A DNA stretch of 33,692 nucleotides, taken from positions 1 to 33,692 of the forward strand of contig JALWLW010000118.1 of assembly GCA_027081065.1 (NCBI GenBank), written 5' to 3'. The position numbers and the translations under genes are program-made. The notes beneath the pieces were generated by a model. It saw only the letters and a list, made by a program, of their open reading frames with translations. It did not search any database and was not told the DNA's origin. The stretch is from Campylobacteraceae bacterium. Its GTDB lineage: Bacteria > Campylobacterota > Campylobacteria > Campylobacterales > Sulfurovaceae. Shown in pieces: positions 17,978 through 28,342 of this stretch (positions within the stretch are counted from its first letter, which is position 1; each line of letters starts with the position of its first letter).

Positions 17978-18772
17978 TTATGCTGGAATGCGTAAACGTT
18001 GTCCAACAAAAATTTGGTCTGGATTTTTAATAATTTCAGGATTGGCTGAAAAGATTTTTTTATAATCGTTAGCACTCCCATAAGCTTTTTTAGCTATCTT
18101 AGATAGGGTATCTCCTTCTTGAACAATAATTACACGCATTTCATTTTTACGAATGGTTGTTTCTTTATTGACAGCTTCGATATAATCTGAATGAAATTTA
18201 TTCTCTTTATATTCATCTATGACATGATTTAATTCATTTGTAAGTTCAAGAAGAGAATCATTCTGATTATTGACTATTTCATTGTGAGGTAAAATAATTT
18301 TATTATAATGATTGCTATCTTTTAAACTTTTAGTTTCAAATTTTTTTTGAGATACAAGTGCGAGTTGTTCCTCTAAAGGAATTTCTTTTTTTGCAGTTAT
18401 TTGTGCCATGATAATTTGGACAATTAATGCAATCTCTTCTTCATTTAATCTTGAATTAGCTGTTTGACATCTTTCATTTGTTTGTACACTTTTAGGTAGT
18501 TCTTCTTCTCTAATTTCAATAGTGTTTAGAGATTCTTTTTCTACAAGTACTTGTGGATTTTTAGATATAGATCTTTGTATATTAAGTGTTGGATAGAAAT
18601 ATATATAGAGATAATAGCTTCCTAAAACAAAAAGCAATAGCAGTAACAGTAAAAGGAAAAATTTAATAATTTTTTGCAAGGTCTCTTCTTTTTTATAAGC
18701 TTCTAGTTCTGAGAGTTGTCTTTTGTAAGAGTTGTAGTAGTCATTATTACTTTTGCTAGAGTTATAATACAT
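17978..18772 (-). CDS. Single-pass membrane protein with C-terminal LysM domain
   Basis: 264 residues. Residues 1-35 are hydrophilic and Tyr/Asn-rich, 36-60 form a strong membrane helix, and a long polar linker follows. A LysM domain occupies about 213-263 (VQEGDTLSKIAKKAYGSAND ... QIFVGQRLRIP). LysM binds peptidoglycan glycans, so the protein probably bridges inner membrane and cell wall with the N-terminus in the cytoplasm. There is no catalytic domain. It could be a cell-wall anchor or a division or polarity factor, but nothing here decides that. ATG 18772 is followed at once by the polar tail. Confidence 0.8.
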   Translation of the reverse strand: MYYNSSKSNNDYYNSYKRQLSELEAYKKEETLQKIIKFFLLLLLLLLFVLGSYYLYIYFYPTLNIQRSISKNPQVLVEKESLNTIEIREEELPKSVQTNERCQTANSRLNEEEIALIVQIIMAQITAKKEIPLEEQLALVSQKKFETKSLKDSNHYNKIILPHNEIVNNQNDSLLELTNELNHVIDEYKENKFHSDYIEAVNKETTIRKNEMRVIIVQEGDTLSKIAKKAYGSANDYKKIFSANPEIIKNPDQIFVGQRLRIPA

Positions 18773-19204
18773 TATATATCCTTATTTTTAAAAAAAATGT
18801 ATTTTTTTTTGAGATAAAACTCAATGGTATGATATGAGTGTTGATGTTTTTCGAAATCTATCAAAGTAAACATAGTAAATTCCTTTTAATTAAAAAAAAC
18901 TAATTACATTAGATAATAATTAATTTTAACATAAATAAACTTAAATATAAATTTACAAAATTATATTAATTATTTAACTTTTTTTAATAAATAGTCTATT
19001 ATTCACGATTGGAACACGTTCTGTGGTTATACTTCTGCCACGAGAGTTATTAAATATTTTCCTCGAAATATTTTTTCCAAATAACTCCCGTAGGTAGTTT
19101 CTTATTTCATATCTATATCATCTCCCACTTCTTTAAAAGAAAAAATATGAGACTATCGACTTTTAGTATAAAAATTTATAATTATTCTAAAACGTTTAAA
19201 ATTG
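18773..19204. other. 432-base intergenic region with a long structured hairpin
   Basis: No credible gene is visible on either strand. Most of it is very A+T-rich. Bases 19011-19091 differ: they are less A+T-rich and hold nested inverted repeats (described separately). The LysM-gene promoter should lie in 18780-18960, but no single clear pair stands out. Confidence 0.5.
19011..19091. ncRNA. Candidate structured RNA or regulatory hairpin
   Basis: Three pairings are visible: GAAC (19012-19015) with GTTC (19018-19021); GTGG (19023-19026) with CCAC (19038-19041); and a long hairpin. The long hairpin pairs 19040-19051 with 19080-19091 (11 of 12), continued by AAATATTT at 19052-19059 with AAATATTT at 19066-19073 around a TCCTCG loop, with a six-base bulge. 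The strand is unknown. It resembles no riboswitch I know. Confidence 0.35.
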
Positions 19205-19786
19205 TTATTTTTTTCCTCCAAAATTTTGAGTCCAGTAGATTCCATATTCAGAAGATGAATTAATAACAACAGCTACACCAATCTCTTTAAAATTAGGATT
19301 CATAATATTTGTACAGTGAGTAGGAGAGGCTAACCATGCTGTAATAGCTTCTTGAATAGTTCCTTGACCACCAGCAATATTTTCACCAATTGTTTTGTAT
19401 CCTACATAACCATTAGCTTTTATACGTTCATTAAAGTATGACCTCTTATTATAGTTTGATCCAGTAATATCAGAAGCTGTACCTGAGCCATAGTGTGAAA
19501 AAGTATTACTTTGAGCCAAGTCATAAGAGTGTTCATAGGCAGAAGCATAAAGCTCATCATTCCAAGTTAAAGCAGGTGCAGCTGAAACTAAGCCATTGCC
19601 ATCTTGGCAATCTCTAGCAATTGATCTCGCTTCATTAATAGCATTTAAAATTTCATCTTGTGTTGTTTTTTCAGTAATAGGAAAAGAGTTTTCATTAAAA
19701 GCTATACTAGGTGCATCTGAATCTTCACCACAAGCGATGAAAAGAAGAGAAGCTAAAGTTAATAAAAAAGTTTTTAAATGTGTCAT
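19205..19786 (-). CDS. CAP/SCP-domain lipoprotein
   Basis: 193 residues. A lipoprotein signal ends in LFIAC with the lipidated Cys at 19. The CAP (SCP/PR-1) domain covers about 45-190. It shows ILNAINEAR, the first His in NTFSHYGSG, the Glu in IGENIAGG, and the second His in AWLASPTHCTNIM, followed by GVAVV and YWTQNFG. These give the His/Glu tetrad of CAP proteins, so the cavity looks intact. The bacterial roles are poorly known; lipid binding, adhesion or protease-like activity have been proposed for the family. It probably sits at the periplasmic face of a membrane. Surrounded by gene-free A+T-rich DNA, it appears to be transcribed alone. Confidence 0.88.
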   Translation of the reverse strand: MTHLKTFLLTLASLLFIACGEDSDAPSIAFNENSFPITEKTTQDEILNAINEARSIARDCQDGNGLVSAAPALTWNDELYASAYEHSYDLAQSNTFSHYGSGTASDITGSNYNKRSYFNERIKANGYVGYKTIGENIAGGQGTIQEAITAWLASPTHCTNIMNPNFKEIGVAVVINSSSEYGIYWTQNFGGKK

Positions 19787-20002
19787 AATATTTCCTGTTA
19801 TGTTTTTTTGTTAAAAAAAGTATACTACTATTAAACTTAATTAATATTTAACATTTAAAAATATTTTTAAAAATTTATTAAAAATTAATAAATTAAAATA
19901 ATAATTAGGAATTATAAAAGGTAGTAGTTAGAATTATATTTGAAAGTTTTTATAGGGGGAATAAGAAAATTTTTGAAGCTTGAATAGTTTATTGTAGAAA
20001 GA

Positions 20003-20458
20003 TTATTCTATTACTAAGCCTTCACGATTTATTTTTTGCCATTTTCCACCATCGAGCATAGAGTGTTCTCCCTCTTGTTTCTCTTTACATCCTGTACATA
20101 TTTCAGCAATACCTTTATAAAAAGGAAAAGCAAAATCATAAATTGGCTTTAATATAATGTCCAAATTAGTATTAAAAAAACCAATTTTACCATTTATTTT
20201 GGTTCTAGCTAGACCATCTGAAAAAGGGTCAGCAGCATTATCATATGTTAAAGTTTTTATGGCTTTACCATCTTTACGTACATAATAATACTCATTATTG
20301 ATTACTGTAGAAATAATCTCTTCGCCTTTAAAATCTAATAAGCTTAAAGATTCTTTTGGAATATATTGATAGTACACAGTATTGTCATAGGGTAGAGGGG
20401 TACTTTTTGAACAAGCTATAAAAGAGAGTATTAAAAGTAGAGAGAAGAAATATTTCAT
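20003..20458 (-). CDS. WG-repeat-like lipoprotein
   Basis: 151 residues. The signal peptide ends in SFIAC, with the lipid Cys at 16. The mature part resembles WG-type repeats: FSDGLARTKINGKIGFFN, IILKPIYDFAFPFYKGIA and KWQKINREGLVIE follow the pattern of this beta-rich family. A C-x-x-C (EICTGCKEK) lies within the second repeat. The function of WG-repeat proteins is unknown; they often occur as secreted or surface proteins. It lies downstream of nifU on the same strand, but a hairpin stands between, so I read it as a separate unit. Confidence 0.7.
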   Translation of the reverse strand: MKYFFSLLLILSFIACSKSTPLPYDNTVYYQYIPKESLSLLDFKGEEIISTVINNEYYYVRKDGKAIKTLTYDNAADPFSDGLARTKINGKIGFFNTNLDIILKPIYDFAFPFYKGIAEICTGCKEKQEGEHSMLDGGKWQKINREGLVIE

Positions 20459-20496
20459 TTTAGAGCCTTTTTGTATTATAGCACTCCGAAATAGAA

Positions 20497-20524
20497 TATT
20501 CCCTTTTTTACATCAAAGGGAATA
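20497..20524 (-). terminator. Hairpin after nifU
   Basis: TATTCCCTTT (20497-20506) and AAAGGGAATA (20515-20524) form a perfect 10-bp stem with an 8-base loop, ten bases past the nifU stop. On the minus strand the downstream bases are TTCTATTT, a modest T stretch, consistent with an intrinsic terminator. Confidence 0.65.
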
Positions 20525-20533
20525 ATTAAGAGC

Positions 20534-21505
20534 TTATACTGGTATAACTCTAATGTTTGGAGTACATTTTTCTTTAAGCACATTTTCAATAGCAAAAAGT
20601 GTTCCTGTGTTAGAAGACTCACAACCACTACAAGAACCAAGGTAGGTAATGTAGATGTCTAGCATGTCACCATTTTCTTTCATGTCAAGCACTTCCATGT
20701 CTCCACCGTCCATTACGAGCATTTGACGAATATTTTCATCAATTACTTTTTCTACGGCTTTGAATTTTTGAAGCAAGGTCATTTTATCAAAGTCAACACT
20801 TGGTTTAGCCCCACCAATACTTGAACCAGCTACCATTTTTTCTTTTTCATATTCTTCAAGTAAATCTACTAAATAGATATCTTTCTCTTCATGTCCACCA
20901 GGCTTGATACATGATTTACAAAATCCACCAGCTTTGGTATAGTCTGTAATTTGCTCAACTGTGGTAAGGTCATTAAGACGAATTACCTCTTTAAGTGTGT
21001 CTAAGGTAACTCTTGCACATTCACAAACAATTACTTCTTCTTCAAAGCTTTCCATGTCTACATTTAAGTATTGACCAGCTGCTTTTTTAATAACATCATA
21101 TGCCATGACCGAACAGTGCATTTTTTGAGGTGGCACTGAAGGAACGTCTGGTGTGTCTCTCATTGCTTTTTCAACATCAATGTTGGTAATTTTAACTGCA
21201 TCTTGAACGGTTTTGTATTTACAAAGTTCTGCCATAACATCAGATGAAGCAATGGCTGTACCACAACCAAATGATTTGAATTTTGAATCCATAATCACAT
21301 CTGTATTTGGATTAACAACCCAATAGAGACGGACTGCATCTCCACAAGATTCTGCTCCAAAGTCAGCAACGATGAGTTTACCACCCATTTCTTCTGCTTG
21401 TTCGGTTGTAATTTCACCCATATTTTTTGGGTTGTTCATTAAATCCGTTACTTTATCGCTGTACTCATCCCAGATGGTACCACCTACTAAACTATCTAAT
21501 CCCAT
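20534..21505 (-). CDS. nifU: NifU, three-domain Fe-S cluster scaffold
   Basis: 323 residues with all three NifU modules. The IscU-like domain has Cys54, Cys81 and Cys131 (ESCGDAVRLY, FGCGTAIA, HCSVMAYD). The central [2Fe-2S] Bfd-like domain has Cys161, Cys163, Cys196 and Cys199 (VCECARV, FCKSC). The C-terminal Nfu domain has Cys292 and Cys295 (SCSGCESS). It receives sulfur from NifS and hands clusters to apoproteins. In Helicobacter and Campylobacter this NifSU pair serves general Fe-S assembly, not nitrogen fixation. It lies 51 bases after nifS with its own AAAGGA site. No key residue is missing. Confidence 0.96.
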   Translation of the reverse strand: MGLDSLVGGTIWDEYSDKVTDLMNNPKNMGEITTEQAEEMGGKLIVADFGAESCGDAVRLYWVVNPNTDVIMDSKFKSFGCGTAIASSDVMAELCKYKTVQDAVKITNIDVEKAMRDTPDVPSVPPQKMHCSVMAYDVIKKAAGQYLNVDMESFEEEVIVCECARVTLDTLKEVIRLNDLTTVEQITDYTKAGGFCKSCIKPGGHEEKDIYLVDLLEEYEKEKMVAGSSIGGAKPSVDFDKMTLLQKFKAVEKVIDENIRQMLVMDGGDMEVLDMKENGDMLDIYITYLGSCSGCESSNTGTLFAIENVLKEKCTPNIRVIPV

Positions 21506-21556
21506 GATTTTTCCTTTATAATTATTTATTCGTCAATGACGAAAGTAAAGCATAAA

Positions 21557-22771
<1,215 letters not shown>

Positions 22772-22791
22772 CTAGCTCATAATTTTAAATC

Positions 22792-22806
22792 GGACAAATT
22801 TAGTCC
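22792..22806. promoter_or_regulatory. Candidate IscR/Rrf2-type operator of nifS-nifU
   Basis: GGACAAATTTAGTCC is a near-perfect palindrome about 36 bases before the nifS ATG. Its core GACAAATTTAGTC matches the 13-base IscR type-1 core as I remember it (GACTRWWWYAGTC) except at one base. It overlaps the place where the nifS promoter should be, so binding would block transcription. Confidence 0.45.
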
Positions 22807-22902
22807 TAGTTAACTTTTTGCATAATACTGCATAAAAGCTTAAACTATCATAACATAGAAATTTTTTCGCGATTATACTCATTTGATGGTTAAAAAGGAG
22901 TT

Positions 22903-22947
22903 ATGGGAGCGAAAAGGATGATAAGAATAAAATATCATTATAGTTAA
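22903..22947 (+). CDS. Possible 14-residue microprotein or leader ORF
   Basis: MGAKRMIRIKYHYS, strongly basic. It has AAGGAG (22895-22900) just before the ATG and TATACT at 22874-22879 as a -10. No coding statistics are possible at this length. It may be chance. Confidence 0.18.
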   Translation: MGAKRMIRIKYHYS

Positions 22948-23083
22948 TAGGTGATAACTTTATAAATTAAATATTGATTGTAGATATTAAAATTAAGTAA
23001 TTTAAATATTTTTTCTTATTTATTTGAGTTGTTTTTATAAATAAATTAGGTATAGTATATAAAAATATATAAAGAAAGTAGAT

Positions 23084-23908
23084 ATGAGTATGTTATTAAC
23101 TGAAAATATTATTATGTATAATGTTTCTCTTAGTAAATCTCTATTTATATCATTTAGTACCTCTTTTTATGAAAGTTTAATTAAAAAATATAATTATTTA
23201 ATTTTATTACATAAAGAAAAAAAAGTAAATAAAAAAGTTATTTACTATAGTAAAAAAGTACTTGATTTGCAAGTTGAATCTTTTGGTTTATTTCATACTA
23301 AAACAGCAATAGCTTATGCAAAATTAGCTGAAGCATATCTTGTTTATGGTGATACTGGTAAGTCTCTTAAACTTTATAAAAAATCATTAGATATTAATAT
23401 TAATATCTTTGGTATGAACTCACTTGAATCAGCTTCTATTTATAGTGCCTTAGCAAACATATATTTTTCAGAAGATAAGTTAAAAGATGCCTTTGGTTAC
23501 TATTTAAAAGCTTTAAAAATTCGTGAAAAATTTTTAGGAACAATGCATCCTTTAACAGCAATAAGTCACCATGAGCTAGGTTACTTTTATGCTGCTTCTG
23601 AAGAGTATTTAGAAGCATTACCTCATTTTGAAAAATCATTAAAATGTAGAATTGAACTCTATAGATTGAGTCACCCTGATACAGCAAAGAGTTATAATAG
23701 TTTAGCAATGTGTCATTATCATCTTTTTAATTATACTGAAGCATATGAGTATCTTTTAAAAGCAATTCAGATAAAAGAGATGATTCTTCCTAAAAATGAT
23801 CCATCTATTTTAGGGTATAAGAAAAATTTACTTGAGCTTAAAGTATATATCTCTAATGATAAAAATACTTTATTAAAGCGTATTGCTAAATGGATTAAAA
23901 ATCTTTAA
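23084..23908 (+). CDS. TPR-repeat protein (kinesin-light-chain-like)
   Basis: 274 residues. From about 60 to 240 there are four to five tandem tetratricopeptide units of the roughly 42-residue TPR_12 type (for example TAIAYAKLAEAYLVYGDTGK and TAKSYNSLAMCHYHLFNYTE). These form a protein-binding solenoid. The first 50 residues have a hydrophobic patch but no clean signal peptide, so I expect a cytoplasmic protein. The partner is unknown. The gene is convergent with the L,D-transpeptidase gene and their 3' ends overlap by 14 bases, so their mRNAs share complementary ends. Confidence 0.8.
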   Translation: MSMLLTENIIMYNVSLSKSLFISFSTSFYESLIKKYNYLILLHKEKKVNKKVIYYSKKVLDLQVESFGLFHTKTAIAYAKLAEAYLVYGDTGKSLKLYKKSLDININIFGMNSLESASIYSALANIYFSEDKLKDAFGYYLKALKIREKFLGTMHPLTAISHHELGYFYAASEEYLEALPHFEKSLKCRIELYRLSHPDTAKSYNSLAMCHYHLFNYTEAYEYLLKAIQIKEMILPKNDPSILGYKKNLLELKVYISNDKNTLLKRIAKWIKNL

Positions 23909-25529
23909 GTTGAGACTCTTGAATAAATTTATCATATTTGTAAATATCTTTTCTGAAATAAGTTAGACCATTTCTTTTAAAAACTGTAAAATAAGTGGTA
24001 TAAACAGGTAACTTTTTGTTAAATCTAATTACTTTATTAACTAAGGTATTTCTGTATTTAGCTATAATTTTTTGGTACTTTGGACTTATTCGTGAATTTA
24101 GTATATTTAGTAGTTCAAAAGGTTTTTCTATACGCATACACCCTGAACTATAAACACGATATCTGTATTGAAACAGTGATTTGTTATCTGTGTCATGAAG
24201 ATATACGGAGTATTTATTTGGAAACATAAATTTAATACGACCAAGTGCATTATCATCTCCAGGATATTGAACGAACCTATAAGGGATATGTCCTTTTGAT
24301 TTGTCAGCATAAGGGAAAAGCATTTCAGGTTTAAAGTTTTTTATTTCACTTTTTTTCTTCCATCCATAAAATACATGAATGTTATGTTCTTTCAGGTAGT
24401 TTGGATTCTCTTGTAATGCAACAATAAGATCTCGTCGAACTAAATTTTCAGGAATATTCCAATTTGGATTAATTTCAAGATATGTCATATATGATGAAAA
24501 TATTGGTGTTGGTCGTTCTGGACGACCTACAACAGCACGCATTTCTAAAATGGATTGACCATTTCTGTAATAATTCATTTTAAAGTCAGGAATATTAATT
24601 CTAATATATTCATTGGGGTAAGTATTCGGAAAAACTTTTAACTTATCTAAGTTAACGATTATTTTTTCAGAGAGTAGATGCATAGGTTTATTAAGGTAAT
24701 AGACTAGAACTTTATCAATGAGACCATTTTGTTCTAATTTAAAACGGTCTTTATATAGATAAAGTGCTTGTTTTAATTCTGCATCAAAGATATCAGTAGT
24801 ATTGTATTTATTATATAAATCTCCAGTTATAATTAATCGTTCTTTGATATCTTTAATATAAGGGTATCTATCTCCAAGTTTTAAATCTTTTGCATATTTT
24901 ATGCGTTTTAAATTTCTTAAGTTTTGGTAGAAGCTAAGTGAATTAATTAGTTCTTGATATTGTTTTTTTGATGGAACTAAAGAGTAGAGAAAACTTTTAA
25001 TATCTTGATTTCGAATGGCTTGAAAAAGTTTTGTACTAGAGGGTATAGTTTTACGTATCATTTCCCAATTAGCCGTGATATCATCACTATCTTTAAGACT
25101 TTTAATTTTCATTTGAACCATATTCCAATTAATATCAGATTGAACAATAAACTTTACCAATTTAAGGTAGGCTCTAGTAAGTAGTATATCGAGTTTCATT
25201 AACTCACTAGAATGCATATTTAGGTTCATATTGTTATGTAGTAGATGTATGTATTGTTCTATTTGACTTTGATGAAAATCTTTATATTTATAGTTAAAAT
25301 AAGGATCCTGTAGTGTAGCTATAAGCGTATTAAGATTTTTGGCATGACCAATCCATAAAGGCTTATAGTGATTATGTTTATAAAGATTAATGACTGATTT
25401 TTGTTCAGTTTCAAAATTTGAAATCTGATAAGGTTGATTGATTAAAGTATTTTTTAATCTATCATCAAGTTGATTTGAATATAGTGTTGATAAAAGCACA
25501 CTAAGCAGTATAATTAATCTCACAAACAT
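23895..25529 (-). CDS. L,D-transpeptidase, YcbB/LdtD-like
   Basis: 544 residues with a signal peptide (about 1-18). An alpha-helical scaffold region (about 25-210) and a peptidoglycan-binding helical module (about 213-285) precede the YkuD catalytic domain (about 305-490). The domain shows LEINPNWNIPENLVRRDL, typical of the YcbB branch, and the catalytic motif HDT...SSGCMRIE, with Cys464, Arg466 and His445. It forms 3-3 crosslinks in, or attaches ligands to, peptidoglycan in the periplasm. A tail of about 50 residues follows. All catalytic residues are present. Start chosen at the ATG preceding the signal peptide. Confidence 0.9.
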   Translation of the reverse strand: MFVRLIILLSVLLSTLYSNQLDDRLKNTLINQPYQISNFETEQKSVINLYKHNHYKPLWIGHAKNLNTLIATLQDPYFNYKYKDFHQSQIEQYIHLLHNNMNLNMHSSELMKLDILLTRAYLKLVKFIVQSDINWNMVQMKIKSLKDSDDITANWEMIRKTIPSSTKLFQAIRNQDIKSFLYSLVPSKKQYQELINSLSFYQNLRNLKRIKYAKDLKLGDRYPYIKDIKERLIITGDLYNKYNTTDIFDAELKQALYLYKDRFKLEQNGLIDKVLVYYLNKPMHLLSEKIIVNLDKLKVFPNTYPNEYIRINIPDFKMNYYRNGQSILEMRAVVGRPERPTPIFSSYMTYLEINPNWNIPENLVRRDLIVALQENPNYLKEHNIHVFYGWKKKSEIKNFKPEMLFPYADKSKGHIPYRFVQYPGDDNALGRIKFMFPNKYSVYLHDTDNKSLFQYRYRVYSSGCMRIEKPFELLNILNSRISPKYQKIIAKYRNTLVNKVIRFNKKLPVYTTYFTVFKRNGLTYFRKDIYKYDKFIQESQLKDF

Positions 25530-25625
25530 CTCCTGAAAGTTTTTAAAATATGTGTAAAAACTTAGTTTAAGTTGAGTGAAATTTTTAGATATATTTTAAT
25601 AAAATGTATTATGGAGAGTAAAGAT

Positions 25626-25656
25626 AGTATCTAATCCTTATTAAAGATTAGATACT
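25626..25656 (-). terminator. Hairpin after the outer-membrane barrel gene
   Basis: AGTATCTAATC (25626-25636) and GATTAGATACT (25646-25656) form a perfect 11-bp stem with a nine-base loop, ten bases past the stop codon. The minus-strand bases beyond it (TATCTTTACTC) are only partly T-rich. Confidence 0.6.
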
Positions 25657-25666
25657 TAATTAACTT

Positions 25667-26320
25667 CTAAAAGTTATAGGCAGCACCAAGAGTTAGACCC
25701 CATTGGTTAGTTGAATCAGTTTTATTCAAATAGTTTAATGCATCAGTAAATACAGAAATACTATCAGTAACATCATAGTCAACACCTATACCATAAGATA
25801 GACCTGTATCTGTAGCTGTACTTAATGCAGTATCATTTAGATTTGCTCTAGATGCTCCAAGTAAACCATAAAGATTAAACTCATCAGTAATATTGTAGTT
25901 TGGTTTTAAGTAAGCACCAATTTGTTGAAACTTGTTATTAGTTTGCTTAGATAAACCATATGTTCCTCTTAATTCTGCACCTAAGTAGTCCATAAAGTCA
26001 TAACCAATTTTACCTGTAAATCCAACTTGTCTGTCTTGACCAACCTGCTCTGAAAAAAGATTAGCACTACCATCTGTACTTACAGCAATATTAGTAAGTC
26101 CTCCAGCAACATATACTCCTAATGGTTTAGCAACAGGTTTTGGTTTTGGTGCTGGTGGTGGTGGAGGTGGTGCTTTAACTACAGCTTTTGGAACAACAAC
26201 TGGCTCAACAGGAACAACAACTGGCTCTTGTTCAAAAACAGTTACAGGGTTGATATCACCCCCAGCAAAACTTAAAGTACTTAATGCAGCAATAGCTACT
26301 AGTGATTGTGTGAATTTCAT
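25667..26320 (-). CDS. Small outer-membrane beta-barrel protein with proline-rich linker
   Basis: 217 residues. The signal peptide ends at SFAG (about 19). A Val/Pro repeat with EPVVVPVEPVVVPK and a run of six prolines fills about 30-68, then an eight-strand-type barrel runs to the terminal WGLTLGAAYNF, whose last Phe is the usual assembly signal. It fits the OmpA-like or OMP_b-brl porin-fold group, but the C-terminal peptidoglycan-binding OmpA domain is absent. The proline linker on the N-terminal side is uncommon for such barrels. GAAGGAG lies before the ATG and TATACT (26362-26357, minus) is a likely -10. Probably abundant; exact role unknown. Confidence 0.8.
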   Translation of the reverse strand: MKFTQSLVAIAALSTLSFAGGDINPVTVFEQEPVVVPVEPVVVPKAVVKAPPPPPPAPKPKPVAKPLGVYVAGGLTNIAVSTDGSANLFSEQVGQDRQVGFTGKIGYDFMDYLGAELRGTYGLSKQTNNKFQQIGAYLKPNYNITDEFNLYGLLGASRANLNDTALSTATDTGLSYGIGVDYDVTDSISVFTDALNYLNKTDSTNQWGLTLGAAYNF

Positions 26321-26356
26321 TGTGAAATCTCCTTCATATAATTAAAAATATGGTGT

Positions 26357-26362
26357 AGTATA
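26357..26362 (-). promoter_or_regulatory. -10 of the outer-membrane barrel gene
   Basis: TATACT on the minus strand, about 37 bases before the ATG; no strong -35. Confidence 0.35.
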
Positions 26363-26459
26363 ACACAAAGAGATTAAAAGAACTCTTTAACGGTTTTAAA
26401 TTAAATTATTTTTATTTAAAAATAAATTTAATAAGTTTACAAAAAATGCTAGAGGCTAG

Positions 26460-26481
26460 TATAATATTTTTTAGCTATAAT
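26460..26481 (+). promoter_or_regulatory. Two tandem TATAAT boxes before typA
   Basis: Perfect TATAAT at 26460-26465 and again at 26476-26481, 35-50 bases before the typA ATG, which is preceded by AGGA. Either or both may serve as -10 elements. Confidence 0.5.
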
Positions 26482-26515
26482 TCGCGTAATTATTTATATT
26501 ATTAGGAAAAATTTA

Positions 26516-28333
26516 ATGCAAAAAATTAAAAATATTGCTGTTATCGCTCACGTTGACCACGGTAAAACAACGCTTGTTGATCAACTTCTTCAACAGTCTG
26601 GAACGTACGAAGCACATCAAGAGGTGCAAGAGAGAGCGATGGACTCGAATGAGATTGAGATGGAAAGAGGAATTACGATTCTTTCTAAAAATACAGCCAT
26701 CACTTATGGTGACCATAAAATTAATATTATTGACACCCCTGGTCACGCCGATTTTGGTGGTGAGGTTGAGCGTGTTTTAAAAATGGTTGATGGTGTCCTA
26801 CTGCTTGTAGATGCACAAGAGGGTGTTATGCCTCAAACTAAATTCGTTTTGAAAAAAGCGATTGCATTTGGAATTATTCCTGTTGTTGTTATTAACAAAA
26901 TTGACAAAGATGGTGCAGAGCCTGATAGAGTTATGGATGAAGTGTTTGACCTTTTAGTTGCACTTGATGCAAATGAAGACCAACTTGAATTCCCTGTACT
27001 TTATGCAGCTGCCCGTGACGGTTATGCTAAGCATGAGATGGAAGATGAAAATAAAGATATGACACCACTTTTCAATGCAATTATTGAACATGTTCCATAT
27101 CCTGAAGGGTCACCTGATTCTGATACTCAAGCACAAGTATTTACACTTGACTCTGATAACTTTGTAGGTCGTATTGGTATTACACGTATTTTTAACGGTA
27201 AAGTTAAAAAAGGTGACGAGTACCTTCTTGTAAAAGCAGATGGTTCTAAAACAAAATCAAGAGTCTCTAAACTTATTGGTTTTAAAGGGTTAGAGAGAAT
27301 AGATATTGAAGAAGCAGAAGCTGGAGATATTGTAGCGATTGCTGGTTTTGCTGATATTGATGTTGGTGACTCTATTTGTGATCCTCAAAATCCTGTAGCA
27401 CTTGATCCTATGCACGTTGAAGAGCCTACACTTTCAGTTATTATGTCGGTAAACAATGGACCTTTAGCTGGACAAGAGGGTAAACACGTAACATCTAACA
27501 AAATTAAAGAGCGTCTTGAAAAAGAGATGGAGACAAACATCGCTATGCGTATGGAGCCTATGGGAGATGCATCTTTCAAAGTTTCAGGTAGAGGTGAGCT
27601 TCAAATTGGTATTTTGGCCGAAAATATGAGACGTGAAGGTTTCGAGTTTATGTTAGCCCGTCCAGAAGTTGTTACTAAAGAAGAAAATGGTGTGAAAATG
27701 GAGCCATTTGAGCATTTAGTAGTAGATGTTCCAGAAGAGTTCCAAGGGGTTGCTATTGAGAAACTAGGAAAAAGAAAAGCAAACATGACCTCTCTTAATC
27801 CAATGCCCGACGGTACAGTAAGACTTGAGTTTGAAATCCCTGCACGTGGTCTTATTGGGTTTAGAAATGAGTTCCTTACCGATACTAAAGGTGAAGGTAT
27901 CATGAATCACTCTTACTTAGAGTACCGAGCATACTCAGGTACTGTTGAGTCTAGAACTCCTGGTGCATTGGTCTCTATGGACGATGGTGAAGCAGTAGCA
28001 TTCTCAATTTTCAACCTTCAAGCACGTGGTATTATGTTTATTAAGCCACAAGATAAAGTTTACTCAGGAATGGTTATTGGTGAGTCTGCACGTCCAGGTG
28101 ACCTTGATGTTAACCCACTTAAAGGTAAAGCTTTAACTAACATGAGAACATCTGGTGCTGATGATGCTATTAAATTGGTAACACCTAGAGAGATTACACT
28201 TGAGTCTGCGATGGAGTGGATTGAAGATGATGAGCTTGTAGAGATTACACCTGAGTCTATTAGAATTCGTAAGAAATCACTTGACCCAGTGGTACGTAAA
28301 AGACTTGCAAGAGAGAAAAAAAACTCTAAATAA
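26516..28333 (+). CDS. typA: TypA/BipA ribosome-associated GTPase
   Basis: 605 residues, the normal length. G1 is AHVDHGKTT (11-19), G2 RGITI (51-55), G3 [11 protein letters not shown] (73-83) and G4 NKID (127-130), followed by EF-G-like domains and the BipA-specific C-terminal domain (ending in a Lys/Arg-rich tail). It is a translational GTPase that binds the 70S ribosome and aids 50S assembly and growth under stress or cold. Transcribed alone from tandem -10 boxes, and followed by a hairpin. Confidence 0.97.
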   Translation: MQKIKNIAVIAHVDHGKTTLVDQLLQQSGTYEAHQEVQERAMDSNEIEMERGITILSKNTAITYGDHKINIIDTPGHADFGGEVERVLKMVDGVLLLVDAQEGVMPQTKFVLKKAIAFGIIPVVVINKIDKDGAEPDRVMDEVFDLLVALDANEDQLEFPVLYAAARDGYAKHEMEDENKDMTPLFNAIIEHVPYPEGSPDSDTQAQVFTLDSDNFVGRIGITRIFNGKVKKGDEYLLVKADGSKTKSRVSKLIGFKGLERIDIEEAEAGDIVAIAGFADIDVGDSICDPQNPVALDPMHVEEPTLSVIMSVNNGPLAGQEGKHVTSNKIKERLEKEMETNIAMRMEPMGDASFKVSGRGELQIGILAENMRREGFEFMLARPEVVTKEENGVKMEPFEHLVVDVPEEFQGVAIEKLGKRKANMTSLNPMPDGTVRLEFEIPARGLIGFRNEFLTDTKGEGIMNHSYLEYRAYSGTVESRTPGALVSMDDGEAVAFSIFNLQARGIMFIKPQDKVYSGMVIGESARPGDLDVNPLKGKALTNMRTSGADDAIKLVTPREITLESAMEWIEDDELVEITPESIRIRKKSLDPVVRKRLAREKKNSK

Positions 28334-28342
28334 TTTTCTTTT

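Noticed and set aside
19090..19100. GTAGGTAG resembling part of a cyclic-di-GMP riboswitch
   Set aside because: The rest of the riboswitch core and the GNRA loop-receptor parts are missing.
23895..23908. Overlap of TPR and L,D-transpeptidase 3' ends as a sign of a wrong stop
   Set aside because: Both frames are intact up to their stops and short tail-to-tail overlaps are common in compact genomes.
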